From: Catenulispora sp. EB89
GTDB lineage: Bacteria; Actinomycetota; Actinomycetes; Streptomycetales; Catenulisporaceae
Assembly (NCBI RefSeq): GCF_041261445.1
Contig: NZ_JBGCCU010000001.1
Location: forward strand, 310,001-374,000
Direction of reading: 5' to 3'
Length of the DNA stretch: 64,000 bases
Shown: one piece after another, positions 39,911-47,266 of the stretch
How positions within the stretch are numbered: the stretch's first letter is position 1
How the letters are laid out: the number at the start of each line of letters is the position of its first letter
Position numbers and translations under genes: made by a program
Notes under the pieces: generated by a model
Seen by the model: the letters and a program-made list of their open reading frames with translations, nothing else
The model's database searches: none
What the model was told of the DNA's origin: nothing

Positions 39911-40971
39911 CTATCTGGAACGTCGGTGACGACGCTGGTCGGGCCGGGTGTGTACGGCGCGCCGTCAACAGTGCGCGTACGGTTCGCCGGGTCGTTCAGG
40001 TGTGCGGTGTGCACGGCCGTCCCGGCGATCGCCAGGGCCAGCACCAGCGCCATGGTGCCGAAGCCGAGCCCGTTGAGCAGCCGCACCTGCTGCTCACGGG
40101 GCGCCCTGGCCTTGCCGAGGGCGCGGATGAGCTCCGGGGCGAAGGCGTAGACCGCGCCGATCAGCGCCCCGGCCACCACGCCGCCGACGTGGTCGCGCCA
40201 GTCGATGTTGGTGTTCTGCAGCGGGATCACGATGTTGATCACCAGGACCACGACGATCATCCCGGGGTCCAGGATCTTGCGCCGCAGCCCGATCACCACC
40301 AGACAGCCGAACACCGCGGAGATCGCGCCGGAGGCGCCCAGGCTCGCCGGGCTCAGCGGGGTCATGAACCAGTAGGACGTCACCGCCCCGGCCAGCCCGC
40401 CGATCAGGTAGACCAGCACGAACCGCAGCTTGCCCAGCATCGCCTCGAGCATCGGGCCGATGAAGAACAGCGAGATCATGTTCGAGGCGATGTGCACCAG
40501 GTTCGCGTGCAGGAACATCGAGGTGACCAGGCGGTACCACTCGCCGTTCGCCACGCCTATCGGCTGGCCGTCCACCCACGTGCCCTTGGCGATCAGCTCC
40601 AGCCGCATGTCCAGGGTGTTCACCTGGAACACCCCGCCGCCGGCCGCGCCGACCTGCGAGGTACCGACGATGTGCTGCAGGCCGAACATCACGAAGTTCA
40701 GCGCGATCAGGCTGTAGGTGACCACCGGGACCACCCGGGGCCGCAGCACCGCGCCGAACGGGGTCCGGGCCTTGGGCACCTGCTGGTTGCCGCCGCGCAC
40801 GCAGTCCGGGCACTGGAAGCCGACCGAGGCGGGGACCATGCACTCCGGGCAGATGCGGCGCTCGCAGCGGGTGCAGCGGATCTGCGCCTCCCGCTCCGGA
40901 TGCCGGTAGCAGGCCGGGAGGTCGGTGGCCGGCACGGGAGGGCTGCCTGGGCTGCCTGGCGGCATCGTCAC
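39871..40971 (-). CDS. Rhomboid-family intramembrane serine protease with zinc-binding N-terminus
   Basis: A 366-aa protein. The N-terminus (residues about 12-55) is a B-box-like zinc finger: CYRHPEREAQIRC..C...ICPEC...GFQCPDC. About six to seven helices follow from residue 75. Rhomboid landmarks are HANLVHIASNM, the catalytic Ser in LGASGAISAVFG and the catalytic His in DHVGGVVAGALIG. It cleaves membrane proteins within the bilayer. GTG at 40971 follows GAGGA by five bases; ATG at 40965 is possible. It is co-directional with and downstream of the cyclophilin gene. Confidence 0.93.
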   Translation of the reverse strand: MTMPPGSPGSPPVPATDLPACYRHPEREAQIRCTRCERRICPECMVPASVGFQCPDCVRGGNQQVPKARTPFGAVLRPRVVPVVTYSLIALNFVMFGLQHIVGTSQVGAAGGGVFQVNTLDMRLELIAKGTWVDGQPIGVANGEWYRLVTSMFLHANLVHIASNMISLFFIGPMLEAMLGKLRFVLVYLIGGLAGAVTSYWFMTPLSPASLGASGAISAVFGCLVVIGLRRKILDPGMIVVVLVINIVIPLQNTNIDWRDHVGGVVAGALIGAVYAFAPELIRALGKARAPREQQVRLLNGLGFGTMALVLALAIAGTAVHTAHLNDPANRTRTVDGAPYTPGPTSVVTDVPDSYPQASGTYPHWG

Positions 40972-41125
40972 GGTGGTCCTCTTTAGGTACAGCGACGCGA
41001 AGCGTCCCGTTGACGGCTGGGGAGACGGGCTGACGGGTCCGGTTTCGATCGGCCGGTTCCGAATGTAGAGGAAACGAACACGCGGGGCACAGAGTTTCCT
41101 CCGCACCCCGCGGTACGCGCTCGGC

Positions 41126-41680
41126 TCAGCCTTCGCGGCGCTCGATCGTGATGCTCTCGATCACCACCGGCTTCAGCGGCCGGTCCTGCGCGCCGGTCGG
41201 CACCGCCGCGATCTCGTCCACGACCTTGCGGCTGTCGGCGTCCACGACCTCGCCGAAGATGGTGTGCTTGCCGTTCAGGTGGGTCGGACGGCGCGGGGTC
41301 GGCACGGTGATGAAGAACTGCGAGCCGTTGGTGCCCTTGCCGTTGCGGATCCCCGCGTTGGCCATCGCCAGCAGGTAGTCGCGGTCGTTGAAGGTCTGGT
41401 CCGGGTGCGGCTCGTCGTCGAAGACGTAGCCGGGGCCGCCGAAGCCCTGGCCCAGCGGGTCGCCGCCCTGGATCATGAACTGCGGGATGATCCGGTGGAA
41501 GACCGTGCCGTCGTACAGCGGCGTCGTCGACTTCACATTGGTCTCGGGGTGCGTCCACTCCCGGGTCCCCTCCGCCAGACCCACGAAGTTGGCGACGGTC
41601 TTCGGCGCAAAGTCCGGAAGCAACCGCACGACGATCTCGCCGTGGTTGGTCTTGATGGTGGCGTACAGGTTCTCGGCCAC
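41126..41680 (-). CDS. ppiA: Cyclophilin-type peptidyl-prolyl isomerase
   Basis: A 184-aa protein: TIKTNHGEIVVRLLPDFAPKTVANFVGLAEG, FHRIIPQFMIQGGDPLGQGFGGPGY (catalytic Arg in FHR and the QGGD segment), NGKGTNGSQFFIT and HLNGKHTIFGEVV. There is no signal peptide, so it is a cytosolic foldase. GTG at 41680 (VAENLYATIKT) is the usual start of this family, with AAAGG nine bases upstream; an ATG further upstream is possible. The next gene, DUF5324, is divergent; the 237-base gap contains nothing else recognised. Confidence 0.95.
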   Translation of the reverse strand: MAENLYATIKTNHGEIVVRLLPDFAPKTVANFVGLAEGTREWTHPETNVKSTTPLYDGTVFHRIIPQFMIQGGDPLGQGFGGPGYVFDDEPHPDQTFNDRDYLLAMANAGIRNGKGTNGSQFFITVPTPRRPTHLNGKHTIFGEVVDADSRKVVDEIAAVPTGAQDRPLKPVVIESITIERREG

Positions 41681-41740
41681 AGTCTGTTGCCTTTCGGTTT
41701 CTGTCGTATGGACGCTCTCCATCCTCGCACGGAAGCTCAC

Positions 41741-43711
41741 TCACCCTCTGAGTAGCCCCAATGGCCCTGCGTGAGGTTGTCCGGCGGGGTGGCCGGGCAG
41801 GCACGAACTCGAGCCGCTTGCCAGGTCGACCCTGCTTCCGGCGGCGCTGCCCGGCGGGGCCGCCGGACAGCGTTGGCCAGGTGCGGCGGCGAACAGGCGA
41901 TGTGAGGGAGAGGCGCGATGAGGATGCCGTTCAGTCACGACGAGCCGCAGAGCCGTCTGGAGCGCGTGCGCTGTGCCGTCCGCGACCGGACCTCCGGCGC
42001 CGCCCACTCGGTCTCCGGCGCAGCCGGGACCGCCCAGAGCGCGGCCATGAGTGCGGCCGGTACCGCGCAGGAGACCGCACAGCAGGTCGCCGACCGCGCC
42101 GCGGTGGTCGCGCACCAGGTCGCGGACCGCGCTTCGGTCGCCGCCGCGGTGATGGCCGAGCGGGCCCGTCCCGTGGCCGAGCGCGCCCGCCCGCTGGCCG
42201 CCGAGGCGGCGTCCCGCGGCGGCGCGGCCTGGCAGGTCATCCGGCACGGCGCCCCCCAGCCCTCGCCGATGGCACGCATCGCCGGCGTGATGCCGCTGGC
42301 GGCCGTGACCGCGGCCCGCCGCAGCCGCGCCCCGATCGGCCTGATGGCGCTCGGCGCGGCCGGCGCGGTCGGCCTGCTGTGGTGGCGCCGCTCGCGGGCC
42401 GACGTGGACAGCGTCTGGATCCTCGACTCGGACACCGACGTCGAGCCGGTGGGGCGCTGGCAGGAGGACGACCGCCGGGCCGCGGCCGACGACTCCATGG
42501 GCGCCGGGCGCCGGGAGTCCCCGGCCAACCGCTGGCCCTGAGCGACTGACTGACCGGCCGGCTGGCTGGCTGGCCGACCACCAGCCGGCACGTCGACCGG
42601 CCAGCCGACCGACCACCGGCCCTGAGCAGCCGTCCCACCGGATCCGACCCACCCACCGAAAGGCGGTCCGCCGATGATCGCCGTCGCGCTGGGGCTGCTC
42701 AGCCTCGTGGTCATGATCGCCACCGGAGTCGCGGCCTCGAGCACCGCCGACGACCACCTGACCTTCCTGGGCGTCGGAGTCCAGACGACCACCGCGCAGG
42801 TCTTCCTCACCGGCGCGATATTCGGCTGGGCCTTCGTGATCGCCCTCTGGCTCCTCCGCCTGGGCATGCACCGCTCCGGCCAGCGCTGCGCCCAGCTGGC
42901 CGCACGCCGCAGCCGGCGCGCGAGCGAGTGGCTCGGCTTCAGCGAGGGCGACGCCGACGGCGACGGTTGGGGCGGCTGGGGTGAGTGGGACGACTGGCGC
43001 GCGGTGGGGCGGCGGTCGGGGAATGATGTGCGCGGCTCGCAAACGGACGGCGTTCGCTTCCGGGTGAACGCTCCGCTCGGCGGCAAGGGCGCGCTGAGTA
43101 GCGAGATTGTCGGCCGGGGTGAGGTGCGCGGGCCGGATTCTCGCGGCGTTCGCTTCCGGGCGAACGCTCCGCTCGACGGCAAGGGCGCGCTGAGCGGCGA
43201 GATTGTCGGCCGGGGTGAGGTGCGGGGGCCGGATTCCCGTGGCGTCTGCTTTCGATCGGCCGCTCCGCTCGATGCCGAGGGCGCGCTGAGTAACGAGATC
43301 GTTGGCCGCGGCGAGGCGCACGGGCCGAACTCCCGTGGTGTCGGGTTTGATGCCGAAGGCACTCGCACCGACGGGGTCGTCCGCCGGTCCGGCGCGGCTG
43401 GTCACGGTCGCGGTGCCCCATGGCGTGCCGACGGCGGCGCCGACCAGGCAAACCGGGCCGTCGCAGGCGCATCGGACCAGCCGGGCGTGCTCGGCGGCGG
43501 TCACGCGGCGGGCCCAGTCGCAGGGCGGTTGCCCGGTCTCGGCGTGGACGGCGGCGCTGAGCGCCGCCAGGTCGGCGGCGGCTCCGGCCCGGTGGCGGGC
43601 GAGGATCGCGGCGCCGAGGGCGAGTAGCGCTCCGGCGAGGGTGGTCAGTAGTCCGGCCAGGAGCGCGGCGAAGATCGTGGCCGCGCCGCGATCACGGGTT
43701 CGGGTCGGCAC
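41741..43711 (-). CDS. TadG/Rv3654c-like secreted protein with abnormal read-through tail
   Basis: The start (GTG 43711, or GTG 43723) overlaps the end of tadE. The first ~105 residues are typical of Rv3654c/TadG-like proteins: TRDRGAATIFAALLAGLLTTLAGALLALGAA, then ARHRAGAAADLAALSAA, a Cys pair (PPCDWA, VRCACDGPVC) and a beta-rich end. Normal family members stop soon after. Here the frame continues through the 96-bp repeats and stays open to 41741 across the complement of two plus-strand genes, giving a nominal 656 aa. Only about 43390-43711 is recognisable; the remainder is probably not a functional domain, and the true extent is uncertain. Confidence 0.45.
   Translation of the reverse strand: MPTRTRDRGAATIFAALLAGLLTTLAGALLALGAAILARHRAGAAADLAALSAAVHAETGQPPCDWARRVTAAEHARLVRCACDGPVCLVGAAVGTPWGTATVTSRAGPADDPVGASAFGIKPDTTGVRPVRLAAANDLVTQRALGIERSGRSKADATGIRPPHLTPADNLAAQRALAVERSVRPEANAARIRPAHLTPADNLATQRALAAERSVHPEANAVRLRAAHIIPRPPPHRAPVVPLTPAAPTVAVGVALAEAEPLARAPAAACGQLGAALAGAVHAQAEEPEGDHEGPAEYRAGEEDLRGGRLDSDAQEGQVVVGGARGRDSGGDHDHEAEQPQRDGDHRRTAFRWVGRIRWDGCSGPVVGRLAGRRAGWWSASQPAGRSVSRSGPAVGRGLPAPGAHGVVGRGPAVVLLPAPHRLDVGVRVEDPDAVHVGPRAAPPQQADRAGRAERHQADRGAAAAGRGHGRQRHHAGDACHRRGLGGAVPDDLPGRAAAGRRLGGQRAGALGHGTGPLGHHRGGDRSAVRDLVRDHRGAVGDLLCGLLRGTGRTHGRALGGPGCAGDRVGGAGGPVADGTAHALQTALRLVVTERHPHRASPSHRLFAAAPGQRCPAAPPGSAAGSRVDLASGSSSCLPGHPAGQPHAGPLGLLRG
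41918..42541 (+). CDS. DUF5324-type protein
   Basis: A 207-aa protein with a long Ala-rich amphipathic helical region (about 15-105, repeated VADRA, AERARPVAERARP, SAAGTAQE), a hydrophobic segment (about 138-152, APIGLMALGAAGAVGLLWW) and an acidic C-terminus (DSDTDVEPVGRW). This matches DUF5324, found beside the cyclophilin gene in streptomycetes; the function is unknown. GAGGGAGAGG precedes the ATG. A long open frame on the opposite strand passes over this gene. Confidence 0.8.
   Translation: MRMPFSHDEPQSRLERVRCAVRDRTSGAAHSVSGAAGTAQSAAMSAAGTAQETAQQVADRAAVVAHQVADRASVAAAVMAERARPVAERARPLAAEAASRGGAAWQVIRHGAPQPSPMARIAGVMPLAAVTAARRSRAPIGLMALGAAGAVGLLWWRRSRADVDSVWILDSDTDVEPVGRWQEDDRRAAADDSMGAGRRESPANRWP
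42674..43627 (+). CDS. Two-helix membrane protein with repeat-derived C-terminus
   Basis: The first ~100 residues look like a genuine gene: two membrane helices (residues about 1-22 and 35-62, LAVALGLLSLVVMIATGV and VFLTGAIFGWAFVIALWLLRLG) and a basic stretch, the layout of small LapA-like proteins, after AAAGGCGG spaced before the ATG. From about residue 125 the frame runs through three 96-bp repeats (GVRF..NAPL..KGALS.EIVGRGE) and then through the complement of the TadG-like gene before a stop at 43627. The N-terminal part is supported; the C-terminal two thirds may be a consequence of the repeat insertion removing the natural stop. Confidence 0.5.
   Translation: MIAVALGLLSLVVMIATGVAASSTADDHLTFLGVGVQTTTAQVFLTGAIFGWAFVIALWLLRLGMHRSGQRCAQLAARRSRRASEWLGFSEGDADGDGWGGWGEWDDWRAVGRRSGNDVRGSQTDGVRFRVNAPLGGKGALSSEIVGRGEVRGPDSRGVRFRANAPLDGKGALSGEIVGRGEVRGPDSRGVCFRSAAPLDAEGALSNEIVGRGEAHGPNSRGVGFDAEGTRTDGVVRRSGAAGHGRGAPWRADGGADQANRAVAGASDQPGVLGGGHAAGPVAGRLPGLGVDGGAERRQVGGGSGPVAGEDRGAEGE
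43049..43372. repeat. 96-bp tandem repeat array open in both directions
   Basis: Units start at 43049, 43145 and 43241, with a partial fourth from 43337. Unit length is 96 (32 codons). No stop occurs in the plus frame of the two-helix protein or in the minus frame of the TadG-like protein, so both convergent genes read through it. Units 1 and 2 are closest in sequence; unit 3 is more diverged. Confidence 0.9.
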
Positions 43712-44087
43712 CGGTGTCCTCACTTTCCACAGGGGCTTCGTCAGTGGCCTCGTCGGCCTCGTAGGCATCGGCGTGCGCCGTGAACGCTCGCAGCAGCGGC
43801 ACATCGGCCACCGGCGCCGTGACCGTGACCCGGATCAGGCCGTCCTCGGTGCCGATGCGCACCGAAGCACCCGGCACGGCGCGGCCGACAGCCGCCTCGA
43901 CCTCCGCCGCCGACTCGCCGCGCGCTGCCGCTCGGGCTCCGAGGCGGGCGGCGTCGAGGCAGCGGATCTGCGTCGCCAGCCCGGTCAGGACCCCGGCCAA
44001 CGCCATCGTGAACAGCACCAAGCTTGGGATGGCCAGCGCTGCTTCGACCGTGGCGTAGCCGGCGTCCTGGCGTCTTCGCCGGTGCAT
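43692..44087 (-). CDS. TadE-like pilus assembly protein
   Basis: A 131-aa protein. A basic start (MHRRRRQDAG) is followed by the TadE signature YATVEAALAIPSLVLFTMALAGVLTGLATQIRCLDAARLGARAAARGE (transmembrane helix about 12-34, then the conserved ...DAAR..ARAAARG helix), and an acidic C-terminal tail. It is a minor pseudopilin of the Tad/Flp system. The ATG overlaps the stop of the pilin gene by one base (TGATG). Confidence 0.88.
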   Translation of the reverse strand: MHRRRRQDAGYATVEAALAIPSLVLFTMALAGVLTGLATQIRCLDAARLGARAAARGESAAEVEAAVGRAVPGASVRIGTEDGLIRVTVTAPVADVPLLRAFTAHADAYEADEATDEAPVESEDTGADPNP

Positions 44088-44263
44088 CAGAACGCTGTGT
44101 TGAGTGCCTTGCGCAGAACCGCCGTGAGGCCGTTCTCCACTGCCGGGCTCGTGATCACCTTGTACAAGATCACTGCGAAGGCGCACGCCGCGAGCGTGCC
44201 GAGCGTGTACTCGACGGTCGACATGCCCCGGTCGCGGTGCCGTCGGCGGCGGATGAGTCTCAT
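44087..44263 (-). CDS. DUF4244 Flp-pilin-like protein
   Basis: A 58-aa protein: basic leader MRLIRRRRHRDRG, then MSTVEYTLGTLAACAFAVILYKVITS, a hydrophobic pilin-type helix with the Glu at +5 of the mature form expected for type IV prepilins, and a short tail. It matches DUF4244, the presumed major pilin of actinobacterial Tad clusters. AAGGAAGAACC precedes the ATG. It lies between tadC and tadE. Confidence 0.88.
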   Translation of the reverse strand: MRLIRRRRHRDRGMSTVEYTLGTLAACAFAVILYKVITSPAVENGLTAVLRKALNTAF

Positions 44264-44292
44264 GGTTCTTCCTTCTGGTTGGAGGTCAGCGG

Positions 44293-45000
44293 TCAGCGGA
44301 GCAGGTGATGGGCCAGGCCCAGGACGATCGGGATGACCCCGATCAGCACGAACGCGGGCAGGAAGCACCCGGCCAGCGGGGCCACGCCCCGCACCCCGGC
44401 CCGGCGCGCGGCGGCCGTGCTCGCGGCGTGCCGCTCCTTGCGCAGGTCGGTGGCGCAGGCCCGGATCGTGGCGACCGGCGGTGCGCCGGACAGTCCGGCC
44501 CGGCCGATGGCTTCGGCGACCGGCCGCAGCCCGGGTTCGGCGGCGACCACGCGCCAGGTGGTGACCGGGTTGCCGCCGAGCCGCAGCAGCTGCGCGACCT
44601 CCTGGAACCGGTCGGACAGCTCGGCCGCCGCCTGCTCGCCGAGCGTGGTGAGTCGGCCCGGCGGCCGCAGGCAGTACGCCACCACCTCGGCGGCGCGCAG
44701 CGGATCGGCGCCGGAGGCCAGGCACGCGGCCAGCAGATCGGCGGCCACCGGCGATATGCGCGCGGCCGCTTCGCCTTGTCTGCGCTGGCGGCGGGCCGTG
44801 GTCCAGGGGTTGTGTCTCAGACGTTTGAGAAAGCCGGACCACGGTCGCGCGTGCGACGGATCCGTGGTGCCGTCCCGCGAGGCCAGAAATGCCAACCGCC
44901 GGGCGGGACGGTCCTGGTGCCGTTGCGGCCAGCACAACACCGACAACCCCGCCGACACCCCGGCCGCGACCCCGGTGAACGCGATGCCGAGGACGCTCAT
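44293..45000 (-). CDS. tadC: TadC-like type II secretion F-domain protein
   Basis: A 235-aa protein with membrane helices at the N-terminus (about 4-22) and C-terminus (about 190-232, GVAPLAGCFLPAFVLIGVIPIVLGLA), and a T2SSF segment between (ADLLAACLASGADPLRAAEVVAY ... FQEVAQLLRLGGNP). It is an inner-membrane platform component of the Tad pilus. ATG at 45000 overlaps the tadB stop (ATGA). Confidence 0.88.
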   Translation of the reverse strand: MSVLGIAFTGVAAGVSAGLSVLCWPQRHQDRPARRLAFLASRDGTTDPSHARPWSGFLKRLRHNPWTTARRQRRQGEAAARISPVAADLLAACLASGADPLRAAEVVAYCLRPPGRLTTLGEQAAAELSDRFQEVAQLLRLGGNPVTTWRVVAAEPGLRPVAEAIGRAGLSGAPPVATIRACATDLRKERHAASTAAARRAGVRGVAPLAGCFLPAFVLIGVIPIVLGLAHHLLR

Positions 45001-45809
45001 GACAGCGCCTCCGCCGAGCGCGCGATGCGGTCCATCCACATCACGCCGCCGAGCACGAACGCGATCCCCAGCACCAGACACGCCTCGCCGATCCCGGTGT
45101 GCAGCAGCATGGGAACCGGCGAGAGCCCCATCCCGGAGCCGATCACCAGTCCCACCACCGGCAACAGCGCCAGCAGACGCGCCGACGTACGGATCCCCGC
45201 GAGCTCGGCGTCCAGCTCGCGCCGTTGCGCGCGCTCGGCCCGGAGCCCGTCGGCCAGCTCCCCGATCGCCGGGGTCATCCCCGCGCCGCCCTCGGAGACC
45301 TGCCAGCAAGCGGCGAGCGCGGCGAGAGCTTCACGGCCCGGAGTCCCAGCCGCCGAGCGCAGCACGGTCACGACGTCGTGGCCGGTGCCGAGCGGTCCGG
45401 CCAGATACACCGCCAGATCCGGGCACGCGCCGGACGCGGCGTCGTGCAACGCCTCGCGCGCCTCCCGACCGGCGTGCAGCTCGGAGCAGATGGTGACGCA
45501 GAGTTCGATGACCTCGGTCTGCCGGCGCTCGACGGCCAGCCGCGCGGTGTGAGCCGTCCACGCCCGATACGCGCGCCACGCTCCGAACGGCACCAGGAAC
45601 GCCAGCACCGCGGAGCGCGCGGCGACAGAACTGAGCACTCCCAACGCGATCGCCGACAGCACCGTCGGCCACGCACCGGCCAGCCGCAATCGCCATTTCG
45701 GTCCGCGCGGACTGCCCAACACCGCAGTCTCCAGCCGTCGGCGCGCGCCCGGCCCTGGGAAGGTCAGCACCGCCGAAGCCGCCAGGATGCCTGCCAGCGC
45801 GGAGTTCAT
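44997..45809 (-). CDS. tadB: TadB-like type II secretion F-domain protein
   Basis: A 270-aa protein with paired helices near residues 1-18, 47-80, 210-228 and 235-255, and a T2SSF core (VIELCVTICSELHAGREAREALHDAA ... LAACWQVSEGGAGMTPAIGELADGLRAERAQRRELDAELAG). It forms the Tad platform with TadC. Overlaps at both ends (ATGA) couple it to tadA and tadC. Confidence 0.9.
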   Translation of the reverse strand: MNSALAGILAASAVLTFPGPGARRRLETAVLGSPRGPKWRLRLAGAWPTVLSAIALGVLSSVAARSAVLAFLVPFGAWRAYRAWTAHTARLAVERRQTEVIELCVTICSELHAGREAREALHDAASGACPDLAVYLAGPLGTGHDVVTVLRSAAGTPGREALAALAACWQVSEGGAGMTPAIGELADGLRAERAQRRELDAELAGIRTSARLLALLPVVGLVIGSGMGLSPVPMLLHTGIGEACLVLGIAFVLGGVMWMDRIARSAEALS

Positions 45810-47266
45810 CGGTGGCCTCCTCTGCGCGATGGAGAGGGGCCGTAGTCGGCGACGAACGGTTCGTCCGGATCGCTTCCGCCAGGCGCGCTGCCCGCACTGG
45901 CCGCGCTTTTGAGGACCGGCAAGAGGCGATCGGCCTCAGCCAGCGCTTCCTGCCAACCGGCGAGCTTCTCCAGATCGGCGTCGGCGTCCCGGTTCTGCTG
46001 TTCCCGTGAGGGCTCGGCAGACGTCTCCCGGACGTCCAGGCCCAGCAACTGGCTGAGGCGTTCCGAACCCGGGCCATAGGTCGCTGTGCCCGCAGCATCG
46101 AAGTCCACGGCGGGCAGCACCTCGGTCTCCCCGAACCCGCGGTCGATGACGCCGATCGACGCCAGCCGCCGTTTCCCCTTCTCCCGCACCAGATGCACGA
46201 CCGCCTGCACCGCGGACGCCAACTGCGCGTGCAGCGCACCGCGCTCCAGCCCGGCCGGGGCGGCGAGGGCTTCGACCCGCGCCACGACGTCCTCGACTCC
46301 GTTCGCGTGCAGCGTCGCCGCGCAACCGTCGTGCCCGGTGTTCATGGCCGCCAGCAGCTCCAACACCTCGGGCCCGCGCACCTCGCCGACCACGACCCGA
46401 TCCGGCCGCATCCGCAGGGCCTGCCGCACCAGCGTCCGCAGGTTCACCGCGCCGCGGTTCTCCTGGTTCGCGGTCCGGCACTGGAGGCGCGCCACATGCG
46501 GATGATCGACGACCACCTCGGCGCACTCCTCGGTCACCACGATCCGCTCGTCGGCCGGCACCAGGCCGAGCAGTGCGCCGAGCAGCGTGGTCTTCCCGCT
46601 GCCGGTGCCGCCGGTGACCAGATACGACACCCTCGCGGTGGCGATCGCCCGCAACAGGCGCGCGCCGTGCTCGGTGGTCATTCCGCCGGCTGTGAGCCGG
46701 TCCATGGTGAACGCCCGGCGTGGCGGGACCCGCAGGGAGATCAGCGTTCCCCGGACGGCCACCGGCGGCAGCACCGCGTGCAGCCGGGCGCCGTCGGGCA
46801 GCACGCCGTCGACGTACGGCGCGGCGTCGTCGAGGCGGCGTCCGGCGTGCGCGGCCAGCCGCTGCGCGAGCCGGCGGACCGCGGCCTCGTCGGGGAAGCG
46901 CACGTCGGCGCGGCTCAACGTCCCGGCGCGTTCGATCCACACCGAGTCCGGGGCGTTCACCAGGACGTCGGTGACCTCCGGATCGGACAGGTACCGGTCC
47001 AGCACGCCGGCGCCGGTGAGCTCGGAACGGACCTGATATGCCGCCGCGCGCAGATCGCGGCCGTCGAGCATGCAGCCCTCGGCCCGCAGCGCCGCGAGGA
47101 TCGCCTGCATGTCGACCCGGACCGGCGGGGTGGCCAGCCGAGACCGGACCCGGTCCACGAGCCCGGCGTTCAGCCGCAGCCGTTCCGATCCGGGGAGTGG
47201 AGCCGAGGACATCGAGGACGACATCGGCGGTGGCGGTGTCATCGGGGAAGGCGGCGGCGCGTTCAT
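45806..47266 (-). CDS. tadA: TadA/CpaF-like pilus assembly ATPase
   Basis: A 486-aa ATPase of the GspE/VirB11 family. Walker A VTGGTGSGKTTLLG (near residue 218), an Asp-box/Walker B RPDRVVVGEVRGPEVLELLAAMNTGHDG (near 285-312) and ATLHAN (His box) are all present. The N-terminal domain (about 30-190) fits CpaF. A C-terminal extension (about 400-486) is charged and variable. It powers pilin assembly. It overlaps ssd and tadB by four bases each. Confidence 0.94.
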   Translation of the reverse strand: MNAPPPSPMTPPPPMSSSMSSAPLPGSERLRLNAGLVDRVRSRLATPPVRVDMQAILAALRAEGCMLDGRDLRAAAYQVRSELTGAGVLDRYLSDPEVTDVLVNAPDSVWIERAGTLSRADVRFPDEAAVRRLAQRLAAHAGRRLDDAAPYVDGVLPDGARLHAVLPPVAVRGTLISLRVPPRRAFTMDRLTAGGMTTEHGARLLRAIATARVSYLVTGGTGSGKTTLLGALLGLVPADERIVVTEECAEVVVDHPHVARLQCRTANQENRGAVNLRTLVRQALRMRPDRVVVGEVRGPEVLELLAAMNTGHDGCAATLHANGVEDVVARVEALAAPAGLERGALHAQLASAVQAVVHLVREKGKRRLASIGVIDRGFGETEVLPAVDFDAAGTATYGPGSERLSQLLGLDVRETSAEPSREQQNRDADADLEKLAGWQEALAEADRLLPVLKSAASAGSAPGGSDPDEPFVADYGPSPSRRGGHR

